This document shows positions 18,689 through 28,164 of a DNA stretch of 64,000 nt, in pieces. The notes under the pieces are model-generated. The model was not told the origin of the DNA. It saw nothing but the letters and a program-made list of their open reading frames with translations, and searched no databases. The position numbers and the translations under genes are program-made. Origin of the DNA: Cytophagales bacterium CG12_big_fil_rev_8_21_14_0_65_40_12 (lineage in GTDB: Bacteria; Bacteroidota; Bacteroidia; Cytophagales; Cyclobacteriaceae); the NCBI GenBank assembly GCA_002786855.1, contig PCUU01000015.1:42308-106307 (forward strand), in the 5' to 3' direction. The stretch's first letter is position 1; the number at the start of each line of letters is the position of its first letter.

Positions 18689-20336
18689 AAAGTACGCCAG
18701 CCACCCTCATTACAAAGCGCCAACCGGCAATACCTTAAATGCCAAATCATGGCAAACTGAGGCTCCTTTGCGCATGTTGCTCAATAATTTGGATGCTGAA
18801 GTTGCTGAAGATCCATCGAAATTGGTGGTGTACGGAGGAACGGGTCAAGCGGCTCGGAGTCCAGAGGCATTGCAGAAAATCATTGAATGCTTATTAAAGT
18901 TAGAAGATGACCAAAGTCTTTTGGTGCAGTCTGGCAAGGCGGTGGGGATTATTCCTACTCATACCGAAGCGCCAAGGGTGCTAATTGCCAATAGCAATTT
19001 GGTGCCCAATTGGGCCAATTGGGAACACTTCAATGAGCTTCGAGAAAAGGGCTTGATGATGTACGGGCAGATGACTGCGGGCAGCTGGATTTATATCGGA
19101 AGCCAAGGCATTCTTCAAGGTACTTATGAAACTTTTGTGGCTTGTGGCGTAAAGCATTTCCAAGGCGATTTAAAGCATAAGCTGATCGTTACGGGCGGTT
19201 TAGGGGGAATGGGTGGCGCTCAGCCTTTAGCCGCAACCATGGCCGGAGCTACATTTTTAGGGGTAGATATAGACCCTGCTAGAATTCAAAAGCGCCTAGA
19301 TACTCGCTACATCGATAAGATGACCCATTCTTATGAAGAGGCAAAAAAATGGGCTTTGGAAGCAAAGGAGAAAGGTGAAGCCATTTCTATTGGTTTGGTG
19401 GGAGATATCGGTGATGTTTTAGAAAGGCTTTTACAAGACAATGTGATTCCTGAAATCCTAACTGATCAGACTTCGGCACACGACCCGATCAACGGCTATA
19501 TTCCTAATGGCTTAAGCCTCGCGGAGGCAGACGAACTGAGAAAAACAGACGAGAAAGCCTATAAAGACAAATCGCTGAAAAGTATGGCGCGTCACGTTGG
19601 CTTTATGCTCGAAATGATGAAGAGGGGTAGTGTCACTTTCGATTATGGCAATAATCTGCGCGAATTTGCCCGTCAAGGTGGTCAAACAAGCGCATTTGAT
19701 TTCCCTGGTTTCGTACCCGCCTATGTTCGTCCACTTTTCTGTGAAGGAAAAGGCCCTTTCCGTTGGGCGGCACTCTCTGGCGACCCAGAGGATATTTACA
19801 CCACCGATCAGGCTTTGATCGAAGCTTTTCCAGAAAACACCCATCTCATTAACTGGTTGAAGAAAGCGAGAGAACGTGTGGCTTTCCAAGGCCTGCCTTG
19901 TAGAATCTGCTGGTTAGGAATGGGAGAAAGAGAAAAAGCAGGATTGATTTTCAATGATTTGGTCAGAACGGGCAAAGTAAAAGCACCGATTGTGATCGGT
20001 CGAGATCATTTAGATTGCGGTTCTGTGGCTTCACCCAATCGAGAAACAGAAGGTATGCTCGATGGCAGCGATGCCGTATCCGATTGGACCTTGTTGAATT
20101 TGATGGGCAATACCAGTGGAGGTGCGACTTGGGTTTCCTTCCATCATGGAGGTGGCGTAGGAATGGGCTATTCTCAACATGCAGGTATGGTGGTTTTAGC
20201 CGATGGCACCGATCGTGCTGAAAGATGTCTCAAAAGAGTTTTGCATATTGACCCTGCAATGGGTGTGATTCGCCATGCAGATGCAGGTTATGAAACCGCT
20301 ATTGCAAAGAGTGATGAATTCGGATTGACCCTTTGA
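18666..20336 (+). CDS. hutU: Urocanate hydratase
   Basis: Second step: hydrates urocanate to imidazolonepropionate using tightly bound NAD as an electrophile. The NAD-binding glycine-rich segment [19 protein letters not shown] is present, as is the active-site region '[18 protein letters not shown]' with its conserved Cys. The 556-aa length matches the family. The start ATG at 18666 lies inside the end of hutH. Confidence 0.97.
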   Translation: MNYSKFTEKYASHPHYKAPTGNTLNAKSWQTEAPLRMLLNNLDAEVAEDPSKLVVYGGTGQAARSPEALQKIIECLLKLEDDQSLLVQSGKAVGIIPTHTEAPRVLIANSNLVPNWANWEHFNELREKGLMMYGQMTAGSWIYIGSQGILQGTYETFVACGVKHFQGDLKHKLIVTGGLGGMGGAQPLAATMAGATFLGVDIDPARIQKRLDTRYIDKMTHSYEEAKKWALEAKEKGEAISIGLVGDIGDVLERLLQDNVIPEILTDQTSAHDPINGYIPNGLSLAEADELRKTDEKAYKDKSLKSMARHVGFMLEMMKRGSVTFDYGNNLREFARQGGQTSAFDFPGFVPAYVRPLFCEGKGPFRWAALSGDPEDIYTTDQALIEAFPENTHLINWLKKARERVAFQGLPCRICWLGMGEREKAGLIFNDLVRTGKVKAPIVIGRDHLDCGSVASPNRETEGMLDGSDAVSDWTLLNLMGNTSGGATWVSFHHGGGVGMGYSQHAGMVVLADGTDRAERCLKRVLHIDPAMGVIRHADAGYETAIAKSDEFGLTL

Positions 20337-20409
20337 TTTTAATTCGCTGAATTTAGGTTTATGGTAAAATCTAAACTCTAAATTAAGGATCAAACGAGCC
20401 TTTTAGAAA

Positions 20410-20907
20410 ATGAAACCAATTGATTCAACAATCGAGATATTGATCTGGAAACACTTTGGTGAAAGTGTTAATGAAAATTGGATTCAATGGGCTGTGGATA
20501 TGATGATGGCAGGATTTGACACGGAACACTTAGTTGAATTAGCAGGAATAGATAAGCCATATAATCAGTTTGAGTTGGCAGAACTTACCGATAAAGTTTT
20601 TGATGAACTAGGGTTGGATTTTAAGGACGAAGATAGGGTGGTTATTGGCTATGCTACTTTTGTTGTCAAACAGGTATTATTAGGCAAAAGAGATCTTCTG
20701 AAATCCCTGAAGCAACTGAGTAAATTGTGCATTGATACAGATTACAATCAAATAATATATGACTTCTATTTACTTTACTATGCTAAAGAAGATTTACGCT
20801 ATAGTGAGATGCAATGGTATTGGGATGGTGCAGATCGTGAAAATATAGATCAGATTTGTTTGGATCGATTTAGAAAATGGATAGAAGATTATGACTCACA
20901 GCAATAA
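20410..20907 (+). CDS. Conserved hypothetical protein inside the hut operon
   Basis: Not recognised as a hut function. The 165-aa acidic, all-soluble protein has the pattern 'ENWIQWAVDMMMAGFDTEHL' followed by LAGIDKPYNQFEL, which I have seen in small Bacteroidota hypotheticals of immunity-protein appearance, but this is only a resemblance. It starts 73 bp after hutU and its last 17 bp overlap the start of hutI, so it is translated as part of the operon. No signal peptide or membrane segment. Its role in histidine breakdown is unknown; it may be an intruder. Confidence 0.75.
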   Translation: MKPIDSTIEILIWKHFGESVNENWIQWAVDMMMAGFDTEHLVELAGIDKPYNQFELAELTDKVFDELGLDFKDEDRVVIGYATFVVKQVLLGKRDLLKSLKQLSKLCIDTDYNQIIYDFYLLYYAKEDLRYSEMQWYWDGADRENIDQICLDRFRKWIEDYDSQQ

Positions 20908-22141
20908 ACTCAAATTAATTGGCCCTTTTAAACAGCTCCTCACAATGGCAGACATGCCATTGAAAGGTGCGCTTAAAGATGAGCAATTAGCTGTCCTAGA
21001 AGGTGGTTTTGGGGTTTTGTGCGATGGAGAGACAATTAAGGAAGTTGGTCTTTTTGCCAATTTGTTAGATAGAAACAAGAGTGAAAACCTTGAGGTGATT
21101 GAGCTCGAAGGGGTTGTGGCCTTGCCGGGCTTTATCGATTCACATACTCATATCTGTTTTGCAGGAAGCCGGGCTAGAGATTATGCCATGCGCAATGCTG
21201 GAAAAACATACTTAGAAATGGCTGAACAAGGTGGAGGCATTTGGTATACCGTTACCCTAACCCGCCTAGCAAGTCAATCGGAATTAGAAACAGGAATTAA
21301 AACCAGGGCCGATCGCCATTTGGCAGAAGGCGTGACTACTATAGAAGTCAAGAGCGGCTATGGACTTTCGTTATCAGAAGAATTGAAAATGCTCAGGGCA
21401 ATCAAACAGTCGAATGCTGAACATCAAGCTGATTTTATCCCGACCTGTTTAGCCGCGCATATGCTGCCCAAAGATTTTGAAGGTTCTAAAACTGAATACC
21501 TTGCTATGATGGCCAAAGAGCTTTTTCCTAAATTGAAGGAAGAAGGCCTCGCCAATCGCATCGATATTTTTGTAGAGTCGAGTGCCTTTTCTCCTGAAGA
21601 AGGGAAGGTCTATTTAGAAGAAGCCAAAGCCTTGGGTTTTGAGCTAACTGTGCATGCCGATCAATTTACGGTAGGTGGAAGTGCCTTGGCTGTTGAAGTT
21701 GGTGCTGTAAGTGCAGATCATTTAGAAGCAAGTACTGAGGAGGAAATCCAAATTTTGGCAAAGAGTGAAACCATTGCTACGGCTTTGCCGGGAGCGAGTT
21801 TGGGCTTGGGTTGTCCATTTACACCTGCTCGAAAATTATTAGATGCTGGCGGAAGTTTGGCCATTGCCAGTGATTGGAACCCGGGGTCAGCTCCAATGGG
21901 CGATTTGCTGATGCAGGCAGCGGTGCTTGGGACTATTCAAAAACTTACCAATGCAGAGGTTTTGGCAGGCATTACTTACCGGGCTGCAGCTGCCTTATCT
22001 TTAAAGGATAGAGGAACTTTACAAGCGGGTATGTTGGCTGATTTGGCTATTTTTCCATGCTCCGATTATAAAGAAATTCTTTACCAGCAAGGCAAGCTCA
22101 AACCAAGTATGGTGATCAAAAGAGGGCTAAAAGTGAATTGA
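20891..22141 (+). CDS. hutI: Imidazolonepropionase
   Basis: Third step: opens the imidazolone ring to N-formimidoyl-L-glutamate. It is an amidohydrolase with the metal ligands DSHTHICFAG near residue 80, a histidine in 'LTVHADQFTVGG', and a conserved ASDWNPGSAP block near the C-terminus. The length of 416 aa is normal. It is separated from hutG by 1 bp. Confidence 0.96.
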   Translation: MTHSNKLKLIGPFKQLLTMADMPLKGALKDEQLAVLEGGFGVLCDGETIKEVGLFANLLDRNKSENLEVIELEGVVALPGFIDSHTHICFAGSRARDYAMRNAGKTYLEMAEQGGGIWYTVTLTRLASQSELETGIKTRADRHLAEGVTTIEVKSGYGLSLSEELKMLRAIKQSNAEHQADFIPTCLAAHMLPKDFEGSKTEYLAMMAKELFPKLKEEGLANRIDIFVESSAFSPEEGKVYLEEAKALGFELTVHADQFTVGGSALAVEVGAVSADHLEASTEEEIQILAKSETIATALPGASLGLGCPFTPARKLLDAGGSLAIASDWNPGSAPMGDLLMQAAVLGTIQKLTNAEVLAGITYRAAAALSLKDRGTLQAGMLADLAIFPCSDYKEILYQQGKLKPSMVIKRGLKVN

Positions 22142-22142
22142 T

Positions 22143-23114
22143 ATGATACGCTTAAAACCGGCAGATAAACAACTTTGGAAAGGCAGAAATGACCCAAATT
22201 TTGGACGTCCAAACTATTGGCATGAATTGGTAGAGTTGTGTGAGCTTGACGATCTAAAACCTTCACTTCATTCCCAAATAGCCTTACTCGGTTATGCTTG
22301 CGAAGAAGGGGTAAGGCGAAATCAAGGAAGATTGGGGGCGGCTCAAGGGCCAGATGCCATTCGGAAAATGTTGGCGGTTTTACCTAATCATTTTGAAAAG
22401 GAGACCTCATTGCTTGATTTGGGCAATATTGAATGTGATGACCAACAGTTGGAAACCACCCAGGCCTTTTTAAGTCGGTCCGTAACCCAGTTGCTGGAGG
22501 CAGGGGCTTTCCCGATTTTATTGGGTGGAGGCCATGACATCGCCTATGCCCACTATGCTGGAATTCGTGATTTTCTCAACCAAAATCTTCATCAAAAAAA
22601 CATTGGGGTCATCAATTTAGATGCTCATTTTGACTTGCGAGACGATGAACAAGGTAATACCTCGGGCACTCCTTTTTTTCAGATTGCGCAAGATTGTAAG
22701 GCAAGCAACCAAGATTTTAATTATCTCTGCTTGGGTATTCAAAAGGCCGCCAATACCAAAACACTGTTCGAAACAGCGGAAAACTTAGGCGCGGTTTGGG
22801 TCCAAAATACAGACTTTAGTGTCCAAAATTGGGCTGAGGTTGAACTGAAATTGCTTTCTTTTATTCAAAAAGTTGACGCAGTTTATTTAACCATTGACCT
22901 GGACGGATTTTCTTCTGCTTATGCACCAGGCGTCAGTGCGCCATCGCCAATGGGCTTTGCGCCCGATGTTGTGCTGAAAACTCTTGAAGTACTTATGCAA
23001 TCAAAAAAGGTAATCAGTATCGACTTGGCCGAAATGAACCCGGTTTATGATCAAGATCATGCCACTGCACGGTTAGCGGCCAGATTAGTGCATTTTATTG
23101 CAGATTTGCTTTGA
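22143..23114 (+). CDS. hutG: Formimidoylglutamase
   Basis: Last step: an arginase-fold manganese enzyme that splits N-formimidoylglutamate to glutamate and formamide. The metal motifs are GGGHDIAYAH, NLDAHFDLR and TIDLDGF, in the proper order, with the family phrase SAYAPGVSAPSP. The 323-aa length fits. Its stop is followed by paired hairpin repeats that may end the operon transcript. Confidence 0.94.
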   Translation: MIRLKPADKQLWKGRNDPNFGRPNYWHELVELCELDDLKPSLHSQIALLGYACEEGVRRNQGRLGAAQGPDAIRKMLAVLPNHFEKETSLLDLGNIECDDQQLETTQAFLSRSVTQLLEAGAFPILLGGGHDIAYAHYAGIRDFLNQNLHQKNIGVINLDAHFDLRDDEQGNTSGTPFFQIAQDCKASNQDFNYLCLGIQKAANTKTLFETAENLGAVWVQNTDFSVQNWAEVELKLLSFIQKVDAVYLTIDLDGFSSAYAPGVSAPSPMGFAPDVVLKTLEVLMQSKKVISIDLAEMNPVYDQDHATARLAARLVHFIADLL

Positions 23115-23133
23115 GTTTATGATATGATCTCCA

Positions 23134-23223
23134 ACAGTCGCTCGGTTGTACCGAGTGACCTTCCTAGGTTCATCTCCCCGACAGTCGCTCGGCTTTGCCG
23201 AGTGACTTCCCAAGCTTCATCTC
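23134..23223. repeat. Two tandem ~47-bp hairpin repeats (REP-like)
   Basis: Two direct copies start at about 23134 and 23181, 47 bp apart. Each contains the dyad GTCGCTCGG ... CCGAGTGAC with a 5-6 nt loop (ttgta, cttt-type). They lie between hutG and the convergent HTTM gene, and the second copy runs into the last two codons and stop of the latter. A transcription end or a mobile REP-type palindrome are both possible. Confidence 0.75.
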
Positions 23224-24599
23224 TGATCTTCTAGCGGAATCGTCAGTGGTAAAATCCATTCTGAATGCCCAAAATAAGATCTTTTGGCGGTGGCGAGGTC
23301 AACATTAGGGTCAATAAGGTTTTGGTGTTTTCTGCCATTCAATGAAGCCCGAGCTTCAACATAAACTTCCACGTCAATCCCCATTTTGGTATGTTCTGAT
23401 TTGATGTGCTTGGCCAATTGCCAGATCATTCCTGGATTCCCGTCCATGGCATCTTCTTGCCAATCTTCGATATAGCGATCAGGATTAATTTCTAGTACTT
23501 CGCCTGTTTGTTTATTGCGCACCAAGAATAGGGTACTTCCAGATTTGCTTCGTAATTTCATATGCCAAGCATATTTATGGCCTTCTTCTGTCCAATGCAC
23601 CAAACCCGGAATGAGCAAATGGCGGAAGGGAAGAAATACCTGTGAGGCAACAAAAAAGGCAATCGGAATAAGGATCCATTTTTGAACTTTAAAATCGGGT
23701 ATTTCGGCTTTGAATTCCTTGAGCGACTTAGACGATCTGCCTATACTCAGCAACTTTCTTGGCCAATCAGGGGCAAAAAACAAGCTGGTGGCTGCGATCA
23801 TAAACCAAGGAAAAATTCCAATCTCAAAGAGCTGAGTGTTCATTAAATGGAAAAGGCAAATCATTATAAAACCGATGGTTCGGCTTTTTTTGAACAGCAA
23901 GGCGGGTACAATGAGCAGGTCTAATAACAAACCGCTATATGACATGATCAGAATCATCCAATCTTCGGTAAAATATTTTCCGATGATGGGGAAGTCCAGG
24001 TCACCGAGCAGCCAGTTGTGTAGAGGATAGCCGCGCAACCAATCTGCATTGATTTTTGCAATGCCACCAAAGAAGTAGGGAACACCAATGGCAAATCGAA
24101 TCAGCCATAAGTTCCAGGCTTGGTTATAGTTTGATTTGATGTTTTTGAAAAGCCTTGCATCCACGGAAAAGGCCCTATTGGCTGGGATGAAAATCATAAT
24201 CAGGGCCACAAGAACCACCAAATAGAAGTGGTTAAGGTAGCGGGCTTGCTCCAGCAAATAGGTGTAACTAAAGAGCAGAAAAAAGAGAATAGTGCTGATT
24301 CTATATAAAAAACCGATGGCAATGAATATCGCTAAGGTTCCTAAAATATACCATATCGCATGCATGGCATCGGCCGAGAGTGGTTGAAAGTGAAAGGGTG
24401 CGTATGAGAAATTAAAGCGAGGTTCTACCCAATAACGGTTGATCCAATCATGGCCGAAATAGCGCGTAACTTCCCAAAACATAATGCCCCCAAACATCAA
24501 TCTGAAGAGCACAATGGTACTGTTTTCAATAGGGGCAAACAGGTTGACTAGCTTTTTCTTTCCCCAAATTTCCGAGATGTCACCAGATTGTAATTGCAT
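23217..24599 (-). CDS. HTTM-domain membrane protein (vitamin K gamma-carboxylase-like)
   Basis: Related to the horizontally transferred transmembrane domain of vitamin K-dependent gamma-carboxylases. The 460-aa protein has about ten hydrophobic helices between residues 25 and 320, including 'YLLEQARYLNHFYLVVLVAL' and the NRAFSVD motif typical of the bacterial homologues. A soluble C-terminal region (about 330-460) contains 'FRHLLIPGLVHWTEEGHKYAWHM', again as in the carboxylase family. The bacterial function and substrate are unknown. It is convergent with hutG and divergent from the desaturase. Confidence 0.85.
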   Translation of the reverse strand: MQLQSGDISEIWGKKKLVNLFAPIENSTIVLFRLMFGGIMFWEVTRYFGHDWINRYWVEPRFNFSYAPFHFQPLSADAMHAIWYILGTLAIFIAIGFLYRISTILFFLLFSYTYLLEQARYLNHFYLVVLVALIMIFIPANRAFSVDARLFKNIKSNYNQAWNLWLIRFAIGVPYFFGGIAKINADWLRGYPLHNWLLGDLDFPIIGKYFTEDWMILIMSYSGLLLDLLIVPALLFKKSRTIGFIMICLFHLMNTQLFEIGIFPWFMIAATSLFFAPDWPRKLLSIGRSSKSLKEFKAEIPDFKVQKWILIPIAFFVASQVFLPFRHLLIPGLVHWTEEGHKYAWHMKLRSKSGSTLFLVRNKQTGEVLEINPDRYIEDWQEDAMDGNPGMIWQLAKHIKSEHTKMGIDVEVYVEARASLNGRKHQNLIDPNVDLATAKRSYFGHSEWILPLTIPLEDQR

Positions 24600-24947
24600 G
24601 TTGATCTTAAAATTTGAATTTGATGATTCAATCTGCGTTCAAATTAAGGATTTTTTGAAATTTTTTATCCGAGGTAGTCTGCGCCCAAGATGAGATTAAT
24701 TCGAGAAATGATCTTCCTTTTAGGTAATCTGAGTGACCTTTCTTGAATTTAGTTTTTTTTGTTGAACCAAAATTTTAAGCCCTCTTTCAGAATAAAATTT
24801 TTTCTTTTCCTTCTTTCACGGAATATCATTAGACCAATGGAAAACAATTGAACTGAATAAAATGTATCTTAGCGAAATAACAGCTTTACTAAGGACAATT
24901 TTGATTTCATTAGCCACCTTTCAAGAAGTTGAACCTTAATTCACGAT
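24600..24947. other. Divergent intergenic region between HTTM protein and desaturase
   Basis: 348 bp without a gene. It is AT-rich with T and A tracts. A weak promoter-like pair, TTG at 24848-24850 and TATCTTAG at 24865-24872, points toward the desaturase, but the spacing is short. No dyad, repeat or RNA gene is recognised. The promoters of both flanking genes must lie here. Confidence 0.4.
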
Positions 24948-26102
24948 ATGATTTTAGCAACAGAGAAGCCGACCACTTCCAAAGCCCACGTTCCTTTAAA
25001 AAAAGTAATCTTCAAGAAATTAACCTTAGATGGTTTTCAAAAAGATGTCAATGATCGTGTGGATCAATACTTTACCTCAAATAATATTTCGAAAAGCGCA
25101 AATGCAGGAATGGTTTTTAAAACCATCTGGATTTTAATAGGCTGGCTGGCCACCTACTCTTTTATTATTTCTGGCTTGGTGAGTCCTTTAGGTATGTTGG
25201 GGCTGGCTTTGATGCATGGTTTTTTCTCTGCGATGATTGGGCTGAACATTGCTCATGATGCCATCCATGGTTCTTATACCAAAAACCCAAAACTCAATCA
25301 TATTTTGGGGCTTTCTTTCAACTTTATGGGTGCAAACGATTACGTTTGGAAGATCAGCCACAACCTCGTACACCATACTTATACCAATATTCCCGACCAT
25401 GACGGAGACATCGACCAGCCACCAATTCTGAGGCTACAACCTAACCAAGACCTGTGGTGGGTGCATCGTTTTCAACATGTGTATGCCTATTTTCTTTATA
25501 GCCTGGCTACTTTGTCATGGGTGTTGTTAAAAGACTATAAAAAATTCTTCCAACATCAGTTGGGCGGTCATTACCGAAAAGACTTCCCTAAAAAGGAGAT
25601 TATAAGGTTGTTTTTCTACAAAGCACTTTACTATACCATTTTCTTGGTGGTACCAATTTTGGTCATTGATTTAGCTTGGTATTGGATTGTTTTCGGATTT
25701 GTGGCCAGCCATTTACTCGAAGGATTTACAGTAGCCGTAATTTTTATGCTTGCGCATATTATTGAAGGCACCTCGTTTCCTGAACCAAGCGCGAATGGCA
25801 ATGTAGACCTTCCTTGGGCGGATTTGCAAATGCATACCACGGCCAATTTTGCCATTAAAAATAAGGTGGTGAATTATCTCTTCGGTGGTTTGAACTTTCA
25901 AATTGAGCATCACTTATTTCCCAAAGTATGCCACGTGCATTACCCTCAAATTGCTCAAATTGTGAAGCAAACGGCCAAAGACCACAAGCTGCCTTACATT
26001 GAACACGAAACATTTTTTGGCGCCATTGCTTCGCACACAAGGTTTTTAAAACAGTTTGGAACTACTCCAAAAGGAGTGCTTGTACCAAATGTCATGAGTT
26101 GA
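24948..26102 (+). CDS. Membrane fatty-acid desaturase (acyl-lipid/acyl-CoA type)
   Basis: Introduces a double bond into an acyl chain using a di-iron centre. The three histidine boxes are HDAIHG, HNLVHH and QIEHH, characteristic of front-end/linoleoyl-type desaturases. About four to six hydrophobic helices anchor it. There is no N-terminal cytochrome b5 domain. A paralogue of the same family is encoded at 59359-60456 on the other strand, so the cell has at least two. Regioselectivity cannot be deduced. Confidence 0.93.
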   Translation: MILATEKPTTSKAHVPLKKVIFKKLTLDGFQKDVNDRVDQYFTSNNISKSANAGMVFKTIWILIGWLATYSFIISGLVSPLGMLGLALMHGFFSAMIGLNIAHDAIHGSYTKNPKLNHILGLSFNFMGANDYVWKISHNLVHHTYTNIPDHDGDIDQPPILRLQPNQDLWWVHRFQHVYAYFLYSLATLSWVLLKDYKKFFQHQLGGHYRKDFPKKEIIRLFFYKALYYTIFLVVPILVIDLAWYWIVFGFVASHLLEGFTVAVIFMLAHIIEGTSFPEPSANGNVDLPWADLQMHTTANFAIKNKVVNYLFGGLNFQIEHHLFPKVCHVHYPQIAQIVKQTAKDHKLPYIEHETFFGAIASHTRFLKQFGTTPKGVLVPNVMS

Positions 26103-26147
26103 TCCAAATTTTGACCTGAATTGCGAACAATACAGTTATTTTGAGTT

Positions 26148-27236
26148 ATGAAAAAGAACCTTATTGTTGTCTGCGCATTGTTTTTTTGGAGTTGCAATGA
26201 AACCAAATCGCCTTGGATGACTGGTTTCGAAAAGCCAGTTCAGAATCCAATCATGTCCGCTGAGGCGGACTTTACTTTTGTAGATCCTCTTACAAATAAT
26301 GAAGTGGCTTGGCAAAAGGCCGATGTCTTTAATCCCGCAGCCTTAGTCCGCAACGATACTGTCTTTATGTTTTTTCGTGCCGAAGACAATCCAAAGGCTT
26401 ATTTAGGTGGGCGTACATCTCGCATTGGTTTGGCTTGGAGTGTCGATGGTTATGCCTTCAATAAAATGGCAGAACCCGTACTTTATCCCGATTCATCCGC
26501 TTTTTTGCAGTGGGATTACCCTGGAGGTTGCGAAGACCCAAGAGTCGTAAAAAGCCCTGAAGGGAAATATATTATGACATATACCGCTTGGAACCAGGAT
26601 GTCGCTAGACTTTCGATTGCAAGTAGCGAAGACCTGTATCATTGGAAAAAAGAAGGTCCGGCATTAGAGACTGCTTTGGGCGGTAAGTTTCTAAATACCT
26701 GGAGCAAATCTGGCTCAATTGTCACTGAGCGCAAAGGTGATGAGTTGGTTGCCGTCAAGATCAATGGAAAATATTGGATGTACTTTGGCGAAAGAGGAGT
26801 GAACCTCGCATGGTCAGATGATTTACTCGACTGGACACCTCTTGAAAATGAAAATGGTGAATTGGCCATAGTAATGGAAACCAGGGCTGGTAAATTTGAC
26901 AGTTTTTTAACCGAACCCGGCCCACCCGCCTTATTGACCAAAGAGGGTATTTTACTTTTCTACAATGGTAAAAACGATGAAGGCGAGTTGGCTTCTTCCA
27001 CCATTCCAAAAGGTACCTATTGTGGTGGTCAAGCGCTTTTCGATGCCAATGATCCTGCTAAGTTTATCACGCGTATGGATGAGCCCTTTATCTGTCCGAG
27101 TTTACCGCATGAGCTCACCGGCCAATATGCTGCGGGCACCACTTTTATCGAGGCTTTAGTGCCCTTTAAAAACCAATGGTTTTTGTATTATGGCACAGCC
27201 GATTCTATGGTAGGGGTTGCTGTTGCTCAGCAATAA
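26148..27236 (+). CDS. GH130-like glycosidase/phosphorylase lipoprotein
   Basis: A five-bladed beta-propeller glycan enzyme of the GH130 type, exported as a lipoprotein. The signal MKKNLIVVCALFFWSC ends at the lipobox Cys16. The GH130 features seen are FNPAALVR, GGCEDPRVV and the closing YYGTADSMVGVA. Members act on beta-mannosides, either by phosphorolysis or by hydrolysis; which applies here is not visible. It lies 46 bp behind the desaturase. Confidence 0.85.
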   Translation: MKKNLIVVCALFFWSCNETKSPWMTGFEKPVQNPIMSAEADFTFVDPLTNNEVAWQKADVFNPAALVRNDTVFMFFRAEDNPKAYLGGRTSRIGLAWSVDGYAFNKMAEPVLYPDSSAFLQWDYPGGCEDPRVVKSPEGKYIMTYTAWNQDVARLSIASSEDLYHWKKEGPALETALGGKFLNTWSKSGSIVTERKGDELVAVKINGKYWMYFGERGVNLAWSDDLLDWTPLENENGELAIVMETRAGKFDSFLTEPGPPALLTKEGILLFYNGKNDEGELASSTIPKGTYCGGQALFDANDPAKFITRMDEPFICPSLPHELTGQYAAGTTFIEALVPFKNQWFLYYGTADSMVGVAVAQQ

Positions 27237-27316
27237 ATAATTTTCTTTTTAGCCCATCTTCTTGATTATAATTTAGATTTTCAACTGCTACATTTGTTGA
27301 GGTTTTGAATCTATTT

Positions 27317-27811
27317 ATGTCATCAATTTTAGCACCTGTGGCCGAGAAAATTTCTTCTGAGCAATGCAAACTTATCAACCTTTCAGAAAACCCATCAGCG
27401 TTTTTTGAGCTCCTGCCTATTGATTGGCAAGAAAGCCTTTTGCCTGCTTGGGATGAGCTTGCCCCAGTTTCAGAAGTGATGGGCATGGTCTGTGACGAGG
27501 TATTGATTGGTGGCGGCATTTTGATTTCCTCCCACTCGCAAGAAACAGATAGCTACAGCGATCTTGCTGAGTTTTACTACGCTAGTGGCCATCTCTATAT
27601 CGGTTATCTCTGGGTAGCAGAAAGTCATCGCGGACAAAACCTTGGTGCTTTCTGGCTAAAGGAAGTCGAAAATCATTTCCCTCAAAATTCATTTTGGCTT
27701 TCTATCATAGACCCTGCCCTAGGTGCTTTCTACGAAAGAAATGGCTTTAAATTGACCCAAGCCCTTGATTTGGAAACAGGCAAGGAGTGGGTTTATGTAA
27801 AGGAGAATTAA
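27317..27811 (+). CDS. GNAT-family N-acetyltransferase
   Basis: Predicted acetyl-CoA-dependent transferase. The GNAT core is visible as 'LYIGYLWVAESHRGQNLGAF', where the R/QxxGxG/A-type acetyl-CoA loop reads RGQNLGA, and the terminal FYERNGFKL helix. ATG at 27317 is preferred over an in-frame TTG at 27305. The substrate is unknown. Base composition is like the upstream genes; the accessory region begins right after its stop. Confidence 0.85.
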   Translation: MSSILAPVAEKISSEQCKLINLSENPSAFFELLPIDWQESLLPAWDELAPVSEVMGMVCDEVLIGGGILISSHSQETDSYSDLAEFYYASGHLYIGYLWVAESHRGQNLGAFWLKEVENHFPQNSFWLSIIDPALGAFYERNGFKLTQALDLETGKEWVYVKEN

Positions 27812-28049
27812 TCCCAGCGGTAAAGCAGCTTGCCTTTGGCGAGTACCTATTTTGCTTGAGCGCCTGCCTAAATGCTGCACACGGGGCTTACTCGTGGAAG
27901 CAAACCAATCAAAATTTTTGGAATAAGCTTTTTTTATTAGGCCTCCCGTGGACTGTAGGAATACCCCTCCAACAGCAGCCGGAAAATTATAAGCCCATTT
28001 CACGACAGATTAGGATAAAAATTAAGTAATATTGATTAGGTTAAAAACC
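27812..28049. other. Non-coding spacer with large imperfect dyad, left edge of accessory region
   Basis: No credible gene is seen between the acetyltransferase and the SPFH gene (28165). An imperfect inverted repeat with ~20-bp arms is centred near 27870: GCTTGCCTTTGGCGAGTACC on the left pairs roughly with TTACTCGTGGAAGCAAACC on the right, sharing the exact halves CGAGTA/TACTCG. At 27987-28009 the string ATTATAAGCC...GAC resembles GTTATAAGCC...GACGAC at 30246, the end of the next spacer. Confidence 0.5.
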
Positions 28050-28078
28050 CCTTAGCCAGCCGTGTAGGCTGGCTAAGG
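28050..28078 (-). terminator. Intrinsic terminator-like hairpin pointing left, without a matching gene
   Basis: A perfect 12-bp stem CCTTAGCCAGCC/GGCTGGCTAAGG with a 5-nt loop. On the minus strand it is followed by GGTTTTT, the form of a rho-independent terminator, but no minus-strand gene lies to its right. On the plus strand the A-tract precedes the hairpin, so it does not terminate rightward transcription in the usual way. Confidence 0.65.
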
Positions 28079-28164
28079 ATGAAAAACTTGCTTCTATAAA
28101 GTAGCTATGGCTCATTTTAAAAGAAGCCGCTACTAAACAAGACAAACAATAAATACAAAAGATT

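Noticed and set aside
27787..28029. 80-codon open frame after the acetyltransferase
   Set aside because: It overlaps the end of the acetyltransferase, has no recognisable domain, and lies on the imperfect dyad of the spacer.
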